Virus record (IMG/VR): IMGVR_UViG_3300027969_003010
Span: 1-64,000 of that record
Length of the DNA stretch: 64,000 nt
Source of the DNA: a virus
Direction: 5' to 3' (one strand)
Each line of letters begins with the position of its first letter. Position 1 is the first letter of the stretch. The position numbers and the translations under genes are program-made. Shown here in pieces: positions 57,779-64,000 of this stretch. Below the pieces are notes generated by a model that was not told the origin of the DNA, searched no databases, and worked only from the letters and a program-made list of their open reading frames with translations.

Positions 57779-60622
57779 ATGGATTTAAGAACACTTCTTA
57801 ATAAGCTAGACAAGCTAGATAGTCATCAGGTGTTGATGGAAAGCAATACTATTCGTGAAGAAATACTTTCAGCAGAATTGCAATTGTTAAAAGAAGCATA
57901 CTCTGCGTTAATGGAACGAGCTCTTAAGAGAGAACTTGATGCATTACGTAATGTTAAAGATGTAGAACTACGCAAAAGCAAGTTAGCCGCACTAGCATCA
58001 AAGAACGGTTACCCTGGAATATTTGATCCAGTTACTGGTAAGTGGGTCGATAACGAAGGAAATTTTGCTTGGTTTGGGCCTTATCAAGCAGAAGTTGAAA
58101 AGATGATGGACGATGGGCTTGTTCCTCCTGAAGCACAAACTAGTGCATTCTGGGGATTAATGGGCAAAGATAAAGCTGAAGCAATAAAAATAAGTACTGC
58201 AAATGCCAGTAGATTTGAAATGATTGACGGTGCAGACGAAATTATAGATAAAGCAAATCAAAGTAAGCCAGCAATGGATGAATCTTTTGCCAAAGGATCG
58301 TTAGCACGAGCATTAACAGAAGATTTTGGTTATTCATCTAACTATCTCATAGAAGCTATTAGTACTACTGAGCATTTAAAATTAAAAGCATACATTGAAA
58401 AACTTAATAATCCTGAATATAAAGACGATGGTGAAGTTCAAAAAGTAATTTTTAAATATCAAGAATATGTAAAATATCGCGATTTACTAATTGCTAAGAT
58501 TAAAGAAGCATTAGCACGATTCACAGCTAAAAAGGCGCCGGCGCCAAAAGCGGCTGAAGCTGGGGCAAGCACGTTTAGTACTAATCCACTGGATTATAAA
58601 GGGGATGCCGCAACCACAGTTAACTATGGTGCATTTGGAGAACCTAAACTTAATGAATCTCGCGGTGCGCTAAAAGAAGAATTCTACATTGTTCCCCATA
58701 AAGATAATACATCAAGCGTTGTGCATTTTTATTTAGACGAAAGTGGCAATGTAGTTGGATACGTTGTTACTGAAGATATCGAGGCATTAGGGCGTGGCGC
58801 ATTAGATGGTTTAACGTTTGGATGGGGCGATAATGCTGTTGCAGGGATTATTTCCATGTACAAAGGCACTCCTTACGGTGCAGAACTAATTAAACAAATT
58901 AAAGCATCCGAAGAAGCAAAATCTCGTGCGCCAGTTTGGTATTACGGTGGAATGATTGCTGGTGGTGCTGGCTGGGGTGGAACCAGTTTAGCCGGCAACT
59001 TGGCGGCCGCTGGCGTAAACGTGGCTAGTGATTTTGTTAGAACTCCTGTAAATGATAAAATTAAACAACAGTATAAAGATGATCAAGCAAAAAAACTTAA
59101 AAAAGTTCAAGGAACTGTTGGTGCAGAACCAACAGGTGTGCCTGATGCTAACACTGTTAATGCTGTAAAAACAAAGGCCGCACCAGTTACAGCAAAAGTT
59201 AATACACCAGCACCTACAGGTGAAATGGGAGAAGTCTTTACAGCGTTTGGTGCTAAAGACATGAATGGTCTTTTTGTTAAATTAAAAAGCCAAGGTGTGA
59301 AAACTATTGACCAATTAGGTGATGCTATTGGAAAAGCTCTAAAGATCGAACCAATGACTGTGGTAAAGCCAGGCGGTGCACCTGTTGCAGAATCAATAAC
59401 TTATTCTAGCATGAGCGAAAGCGAGCGCATGGCTTATTTGCGTAATCGTCTAAGCAACATAGAACAGACTGAACAGTTAGATGAAGCTATTCCTGGATTG
59501 GGTTGGCTATTTGGCAAAATACTTGGTACCGGTGGAACGGCCGTTATTAAAGGGTTAGCAGGAATTGAAAAAGTTTTTGGTAAAGGCGTTAAAGAAATAG
59601 CACTACCTGGTGCAGGCGCGGCTAAACAAATTTGGAGATTAGAAACTACTGGAGTAAACGCTGGTAAATGGTCCGCTGTTGTAACTAGAAACCGTGTTCG
59701 TACTAGAGTATTTAAAACTGCTGACGAAATAGCCGATGATCTAAAGAATGCATTACACAGTGGGTTTGTACCAAAAGCTAGACCAGGTCAACCTACATTA
59801 CCTGCGGCTCCTCCATCCGGATGGATAAATCCTGGATCACAAGTTGCAAGTGCTGAATTAAATGGTGTGAAATACATAAAAGATGCAGACGGTAAGTGGT
59901 ACATGAAAAATTCCTCTACAGGAGTCCACGTACCAGTAGTTGACAGAGCTGTGTTACAATCATTAGAGCAGGGTGCTATAAGAACAGGTATGCTAGGTCA
60001 ATTAGCCGCAAAATATCCAAGACTTGCGGCTGGATTTAAAGGTGTTGGTTCAATACTTAAATTTGGTTGGAATAACAAGTGGTGGATTGCGTTGGCCGCT
60101 ATTATTGCGGCTGGATATTGGGCATGGTCAAACAGACCAGAAGAACCACCTGTGCCACCTGAACTACCACCGGGAGCTGATGCAGAAGCAGAACCAGGCG
60201 GATTACCTCTTGCACCAGGTGGGTTAGAAGGTGGAATACCACCAAACGCAGACGGCACATGTAAAGACGGCTATACTCTTGATCCTGTTAAAAAACTATG
60301 TATGCCTGGAATACCACCAAACGCAGACGGCACATGTAAAGACGGCTATACTCTTGATCCTGTTAAAAAACTATGTATGCCTGATAAGAAAAATAACAAG
60401 GAACCTGGTGAGCAAGATGGTAAAAAAGTATCTCCGGAAGTGCAACAATCAGCTGACAATCTTCGAAAATTGTTGCAACAATTAAAAGACATGTATCCAG
60501 CAGATAAAGAAACTAGAGACATTGAGGCTGAAGTTGAGGATGCATTGAAAGGTATTCCTGTTAGATCAAGTGCGCAAGAAGTCAATCCAACATCTACACC
60601 AAATAATCGCTATAATTTCTAA
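57779..60622 (+). CDS. large virion-type protein with membrane helix and Cys repeats
   Basis: 947 residues. N-terminus DLRTLLNKLDKLDSHQVLME then SNTIREEIL resembles the preceding gene's start. Residues 318-420 hold a glycine-rich, partly hydrophobic region (ALGRGALDGLTFGWGDNAVAG; MIAGGAGWGG). A membrane helix WWIALAAIIAAGYWAW lies near 769-784, then a Pro/Glu segment and two identical 25-residue Cys repeats (GIPPNADGTCKDGYTLDP, then VKKLCMP). Helical C-terminus. A pilot/ejection or injected membrane protein is an idea supported by the late operon and the membrane segments, not by a known family. Confidence 0.65.
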   Translation: MDLRTLLNKLDKLDSHQVLMESNTIREEILSAELQLLKEAYSALMERALKRELDALRNVKDVELRKSKLAALASKNGYPGIFDPVTGKWVDNEGNFAWFGPYQAEVEKMMDDGLVPPEAQTSAFWGLMGKDKAEAIKISTANASRFEMIDGADEIIDKANQSKPAMDESFAKGSLARALTEDFGYSSNYLIEAISTTEHLKLKAYIEKLNNPEYKDDGEVQKVIFKYQEYVKYRDLLIAKIKEALARFTAKKAPAPKAAEAGASTFSTNPLDYKGDAATTVNYGAFGEPKLNESRGALKEEFYIVPHKDNTSSVVHFYLDESGNVVGYVVTEDIEALGRGALDGLTFGWGDNAVAGIISMYKGTPYGAELIKQIKASEEAKSRAPVWYYGGMIAGGAGWGGTSLAGNLAAAGVNVASDFVRTPVNDKIKQQYKDDQAKKLKKVQGTVGAEPTGVPDANTVNAVKTKAAPVTAKVNTPAPTGEMGEVFTAFGAKDMNGLFVKLKSQGVKTIDQLGDAIGKALKIEPMTVVKPGGAPVAESITYSSMSESERMAYLRNRLSNIEQTEQLDEAIPGLGWLFGKILGTGGTAVIKGLAGIEKVFGKGVKEIALPGAGAAKQIWRLETTGVNAGKWSAVVTRNRVRTRVFKTADEIADDLKNALHSGFVPKARPGQPTLPAAPPSGWINPGSQVASAELNGVKYIKDADGKWYMKNSSTGVHVPVVDRAVLQSLEQGAIRTGMLGQLAAKYPRLAAGFKGVGSILKFGWNNKWWIALAAIIAAGYWAWSNRPEEPPVPPELPPGADAEAEPGGLPLAPGGLEGGIPPNADGTCKDGYTLDPVKKLCMPGIPPNADGTCKDGYTLDPVKKLCMPDKKNNKEPGEQDGKKVSPEVQQSADNLRKLLQQLKDMYPADKETRDIEAEVEDALKGIPVRSSAQEVNPTSTPNNRYNF
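60233..60382 (+). repeat. perfect 75-base tandem duplication
   Basis: Units 60233-60307 and 60308-60382 are identical base for base on reading, in frame, 25 codons each with two cysteines. Absence of synonymous change implies a recent duplication or ongoing slippage/recombination. Confidence 0.9.
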
Positions 60623-60629
60623 TTAAATG

Positions 60630-60655
60630 GCAATCTTTTTCGTCTAAAAGATTGC
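60630..60655 (+). terminator. hairpin after the late operon, overlapping a promoter
   Basis: Ten-base-pair stem GCAATCTTTT (60630-60639) / AAAAGATTGC (60646-60655), loop TCGTCT, followed only by TATTGTT, so termination may be weak. The right arm shares bases with the following -35. Confidence 0.6.
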
Positions 60656-60680
60656 TATTGTTAGATAACTAGTATATAAT
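60652..60680 (+). promoter_or_regulatory. sigma-70-type promoter for dsbA-like and polymerase genes
   Basis: TTGCTA (60652-60657), 17-base spacer, exact TATAAT (60675-60680). AAGGAG precedes the ATG 24 bases further on. Confidence 0.7.
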
Positions 60681-60704
60681 TAGGCTATAGTTAAGGAGAC
60701 TTAC

Positions 60705-60962
60705 ATGTCAGGACGTTCATACGGTGCAGAAGAAAAGGCAAAATTGGAAAGATTAATCAGTGAAGGCAGTACAGTACTACGCGAAATTGAAGATTTATCA
60801 GAAGGCTTAAAAGAAACAGTTAAGGCAGTAGCAGAAGAACTAAATGTAAAACCCAGCGTTATTAATCGTGCAATTAAAATTGCACATAAAGGCGATTGGA
60901 CTAGTCACAATGAAGATTGGGCAGAGATTGAAGCTATTTTAGATATTACAAAACGTATCTAA
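60705..60962 (+). CDS. dsbA: DsbA-like double-stranded DNA-binding protein
   Basis: 85 residues, close to T4 DsbA (89). Helical throughout: LISEGSTVLREIEDLSEGLK, then VAEELNVKPSVINRAIKIAH, a helix-turn-helix-like stretch matching the C-terminal part of T4 DsbA (AKDELGVDGKMFNRLLALYHK), then AEIEAILDIT. In T4 it binds DNA near late promoters and assists late transcription. It has its own early-type promoter and precedes the polymerase gene by 78 bases. Confidence 0.72.
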   Translation: MSGRSYGAEEKAKLERLISEGSTVLREIEDLSEGLKETVKAVAEELNVKPSVINRAIKIAHKGDWTSHNEDWAEIEAILDITKRI

Positions 60963-60983
60963 TAAGTATATAACGAAAGGCAG

Positions 60984-61035
60984 GCGGGCCATAATCCGCA
61001 TATAGGTATTTGCAAGCCGTAAATTGCATATGGAG
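60984..61035 (+). promoter_or_regulatory. putative translational operator of the DNA polymerase gene
   Basis: Five-base-pair stem TGCAA (61011-61015) / TTGCA (61024-61028) with an 8-base loop GCCGTAAA, ending three bases before the GGAG ribosome-binding site (61032-61035) and 12 before ATG. A second hairpin GCGG (60984-60987) / CCGC (60996-60999), also with an 8-base loop, lies upstream. T4 and RB69 gp43 repress their own mRNA at a 5-bp, 8-base-loop hairpin in the same position. Confidence 0.5.
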
Positions 61036-61040
61036 AATAA

Positions 61041-63710
61041 ATGAGCTATGTAGACGCATGGTTTGACCGTAATAACGATGTTATTAAAGTTGTCGAACGC
61101 AACAAAAAAGGTGAAAGGGAATTCAGAGACATTCCTGTACGCCACACATTTTACTATAAAGACGCCCGTGGGAAGTATCTTTCAATTTACGGTGACGCTC
61201 TAAGCAAAGTTGTAGTTAAGAGTACTAAAGAACTACGCAAAGAACAAGCAATCAATTCAGGTAAACAATTATTTGAATCTGATATTAATCCAATATTTGT
61301 CACATTAAGCGAAAATTATCTTAATGCGGACGCTCCAAAACTAAACGTAGCGTTTTTCGATATTGAAGTGGACTTTGATCCAGAAAGAGGCTATAGCACA
61401 CCAGACGATGCGTTCATGCCTATTACTGCTATCGCTGTTCACTTACAATGGATGGAAACTATGGTTTGTCTAGCAGTTCCTCCTAAGACACTAACTATGG
61501 AAGAAGCTACCGCTATGGTTGAAGAGTTTCCAAATACTATGCTGTTTAAAACAGAAGCAGAAATGTTGGATGTATTTTTAGATTTGATTAAAGAAGCAGA
61601 CATATTAACTGGTTGGAATTCAGAAGGTTATGATATTCCTTATACTGTCAACCGCGTTACTAAGGTACTGAGTAAGGACGATACTAGACGGTTCTGTTTG
61701 TTTGATCAATATCCTAAACGCAGAGAATATGAAAAGTTTGGGCGGCAATCAGTTACATATGATCTAGTGGGTCGTGTACACCTGGACAGTCTTGAACTGT
61801 ATCGTAAGTACACTTATGAAGAACGCCATAGTTATCGATTGGATGCTATTGCAGAATATGAGTTGGGCGAACGTAAAACACAATACGAAGGCACACTGGA
61901 TCAACTTTATAATCATGATTTTAAAAAGTTCATTGAATATAACAGACAAGACTGTGCGCTTCTTGATCGCCTAGACAAGAAGCTTAAATTCCTTGACCTT
62001 GCTAACACACTGGCACATGAAAATACTGTGCTACTGCAAACTACTATGGGTGCCGTGGCTGTAACTGAGCAGGCTATTATTAACGAAGCACATAGACGTA
62101 ATATGCAAGTACCTAATCGTACTAAAATGGACGACCGTGAAGAAAATACTGCGGCGGCTGGTGCGTATGTTGCATATCCTAAAGAAGGCATTCACGACTG
62201 GATTGGTTCATTAGACATTAACAGTCTATATCCTAGTGCCATTCGTGCGCTTAACATGGGCCCAGAAACTATTATTGGTCAGTTACGTCAGACAATGACA
62301 CAAGAGTATATCGATAATAAGATGGCAAAAGGTTCTAGTTTTGCGGCAAGCTGGGAAGGTATCTTTGGATCACTAGAATATACTGCTGTGATGAATCAAG
62401 AGATTGGCACAGACATTACTATCGACTGGGAGAATGGCCAGACTGATGTTATTAGTGCGGCCGAAGTTTATAAGTTAATATTTGACAGTCATCAGCCCTG
62501 GGTACTAAGTGCTAACGGTACTATCTTTACTTACGAAAAGGAAGGTATTATTCCCGGCTTGTTAAAGCGTTGGTATGCTGAACGTAAAGAGATGCAGGCC
62601 AAACTCAAAGACTGTATTAAGACTGGCAACAAAATTGAAGAAGAGTATTGGGACAAACGACAGTTGGTCAAGAAGATTAATCTAAACAGTTTGTATGGTG
62701 CTATTTTGAATCCTGGTTGTAGATTCTTTGACAAACGTATCGGACAGTCAACTACACTAACAGGTCGTCAGATTGTTAAACACATGGCGGCCAAAGTAAA
62801 TGAAATTGTTGCCGGAGACTATGACTATCGCGGTAAAGCTATTATCTATGGCGATACAGACTCATGTTATTTTTCAGCATATAAGACATTACAACAAGAT
62901 ATTGATGCTGGTAATATTGAATGGACTAAAGAAAATGTGATTGCACTATATGATAATATTGGCGAGGAAGTTAATACAACCTTTCCGCAGTTTATGTTGG
63001 ATACATTTCACGTGCCAAAGACCCGTGGTGAAGTTATTAAAGCGGGTCGTGAGATTGTAGGTAGTAAGAGTTTGTTTATTACTAAAAAGCGTTATGCCGT
63101 GCTGTACTATGACAAAGAAGGCAAACGGGCAGACGTAGATGGTAAACCTGGTAAGATCAAGGCCATGGGCTTGGATTTGAAGCGTAGTGATACGCCGGAA
63201 TTTATTCAGAACTTTTTAAGTGATGTACTTGAAAAGGTCTTAACAGGAGCCACCGAAACTGATGTATTGGCACACATAAGCGAATTTAGATTGAGATTTA
63301 AGAGTCGGCCGGGTTGGGAAAAAGGTAGTCCAAAACGTGCTAACAAAGTTACTGAATATCAAGCTAAAGAAGCAAAAGCTGGTAAGGCTAATATGCCAGG
63401 GCATGTCCGTGCTAGTATTAATTGGAATACATTGAAGCGTATGTTTGGCGACAAGTATAGCATGAATATCACAGACGGACAAAAAGTAATTGTTTGCAAA
63501 CTAAAACAAAATCCTATGGGCTTTACATCGGTAGCATATCCTGTAGATGAGTTACGTTTGCCACAATGGTTTAAGGACATGCCGTTTGATCATGAAGAAA
63601 TGGAACAGACTATTATTGATAACAAATTAGATAACCTAATCGGAGTATTGAAATGGGACGTTCGCAGTACTGAAGAAAAGAACACTTTTAATTCACTATT
63701 TGAGTTTTAA
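61041..63710 (+). CDS. family B DNA polymerase (gp43 type)
   Basis: 889 residues, near T4 gp43 (898). 3'-5' exonuclease motif I FFDIEVDFDP near 105-114; exo motif with GWNSEGYDIPY near 190; exo III-like YNRQDCALLD near 300. Polymerase motif A SLDINSLYPSAIR near 390-402, motif B KKINLNSLYGAILNPG near 545-560, motif C IIYGDTDSCYFS near 601-612. C-terminus VRSTEEKNTFNSLFEF ends in a short acidic/aromatic tail like the clamp-binding peptide of gp43 (NSLFEF). Replicative enzyme of the phage, paired with the clamp loader at 40217. Confidence 0.95.
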   Translation: MSYVDAWFDRNNDVIKVVERNKKGEREFRDIPVRHTFYYKDARGKYLSIYGDALSKVVVKSTKELRKEQAINSGKQLFESDINPIFVTLSENYLNADAPKLNVAFFDIEVDFDPERGYSTPDDAFMPITAIAVHLQWMETMVCLAVPPKTLTMEEATAMVEEFPNTMLFKTEAEMLDVFLDLIKEADILTGWNSEGYDIPYTVNRVTKVLSKDDTRRFCLFDQYPKRREYEKFGRQSVTYDLVGRVHLDSLELYRKYTYEERHSYRLDAIAEYELGERKTQYEGTLDQLYNHDFKKFIEYNRQDCALLDRLDKKLKFLDLANTLAHENTVLLQTTMGAVAVTEQAIINEAHRRNMQVPNRTKMDDREENTAAAGAYVAYPKEGIHDWIGSLDINSLYPSAIRALNMGPETIIGQLRQTMTQEYIDNKMAKGSSFAASWEGIFGSLEYTAVMNQEIGTDITIDWENGQTDVISAAEVYKLIFDSHQPWVLSANGTIFTYEKEGIIPGLLKRWYAERKEMQAKLKDCIKTGNKIEEEYWDKRQLVKKINLNSLYGAILNPGCRFFDKRIGQSTTLTGRQIVKHMAAKVNEIVAGDYDYRGKAIIYGDTDSCYFSAYKTLQQDIDAGNIEWTKENVIALYDNIGEEVNTTFPQFMLDTFHVPKTRGEVIKAGREIVGSKSLFITKKRYAVLYYDKEGKRADVDGKPGKIKAMGLDLKRSDTPEFIQNFLSDVLEKVLTGATETDVLAHISEFRLRFKSRPGWEKGSPKRANKVTEYQAKEAKAGKANMPGHVRASINWNTLKRMFGDKYSMNITDGQKVIVCKLKQNPMGFTSVAYPVDELRLPQWFKDMPFDHEEMEQTIIDNKLDNLIGVLKWDVRSTEEKNTFNSLFEF

Positions 63711-63711
63711 T

Positions 63712-64000
63712 ATGAAAATTATAATTGCAGGGTACGGATTTGTTGGTAAGGCAGTGGCTAGTGTGTTACAAACTAAACACGAACTGGTCATTGTTGATCC
63801 AAAATATAACGATAATAAAATTACAGACCATATAGATGCAGATGGCATTATCATTTGTGTGTCTACTCCTACTACTGAAAATGGCATTTGCGATGTAAAC
63901 AATATTGCCAATGTAATAGATCACGTTCCATTTTTTATGCCTGTAATGATCAAGAGTACATTAACTCCTCCTAATGTACAAGGATTTAAAGAAATATACG
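63712..64000 (+). CDS. nucleotide-sugar dehydrogenase, 3' end outside window
   Basis: About 96 codons visible from ATG, one base after the polymerase stop. N-terminal Rossmann motif IIIAGYGFVGKAVASVL, then HELVIVDPKY, an acidic-strand DGIIICVSTPTTENGICDV (the VPTP-type block of UDP-glucose/GDP-mannose dehydrogenases) and VMIKSTLTPP (the STVLPGT block). Distinct in sequence from the complete member at 8783, so not a recent duplicate. Outside the sugar operon, directly downstream of the polymerase. Confidence 0.8.
   Translation, partial: MKIIIAGYGFVGKAVASVLQTKHELVIVDPKYNDNKITDHIDADGIIICVSTPTTENGICDVNNIANVIDHVPFFMPVMIKSTLTPPNVQGFKEIY

Noticed and set aside
60233-60382. CRISPR-like repeat
   Set aside because: Two directly adjacent coding units without spacers.

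Overview
The window is about 64 kb from an AT-rich, T4-like tailed phage (myovirus type), probably aquatic, infecting a Gram-negative bacterium. The lineage rests on a family B DNA polymerase of gp43 type, a gp44-like clamp loader subunit, an ATP-dependent DNA ligase, a DsbA-like protein, a GroES-like (gp31-type) co-chaperonin, PhoH, and late promoters of the T4 form xATAAATA before structural genes. A two-lipoprotein and coiled-coil spanin-type lysis set plus sigma-70-like promoters point to a Gram-negative host. Genes are tightly packed, mostly on the + strand, with many 1-, 4-, 8- or 14-base stop/start overlaps. No gene-free stretch exceeds about 165 bases. I saw no tRNA, CRISPR array or insertion sequence.

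Layout. 1-2311: ligase (5' cut off), MazG-like pyrophosphohydrolase and small genes. 2311-13314: an unbroken overlapping series of eleven genes: four tandem radical SAM proteins with N-terminal auxiliary-cluster (twitch-like) cysteines, two SGNH-like hydrolases, a nucleotide-sugar dehydrogenase, a 2-oxoglutarate-type oxygenase, a short DegT/StrS-type aminotransferase, an amidinotransferase and a possible glycosyltransferase. This looks like a dedicated biosynthesis or modification pathway and is the best candidate for an undescribed system; aminotransferase plus amidinotransferase suggests a guanidino-bearing product. 13341-18561: a DNA-associated type unknown, a fibre gene, QueD, a small membrane protein, UV endonuclease UvdE, and two minus-strand small genes. 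18621-38119: an IscA-type protein and a fibre/virion block including one 4610-codon ORF built of repeated modules. 38119-42372: small conserved genes, a DnaE-like fragment, co-chaperonin, clamp loader, dCMP deaminase and, on the minus strand, phoH. 42535-47288: virion-associated genes and a lysis region (GH19 endolysin, i-spanin, lipoproteins, holin). 47359-51573: DnaJ, peptide deformylase and ClpA-like unfoldase. 51648-60622: a late operon whose products begin with T4-capsid-targeting-like peptides and which includes a nucleotidyltransferase, a Dps ferritin and a 947-residue membrane protein. 60705-64000: DsbA-like protein, DNA polymerase with a possible translational operator, and the start of a second nucleotide-sugar dehydrogenase.

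Control is legible: TTGACA/TATAAT-type promoters precede metabolic, replication and chaperone genes, while xATAAATA motifs precede virion genes. Several terminators share bases with the next promoter. Across the whole window I found no GCAGC or GCTGC: Ala-Ala pairs are always written with GCC or GCG first, which looks like avoidance of the site GCWGC.
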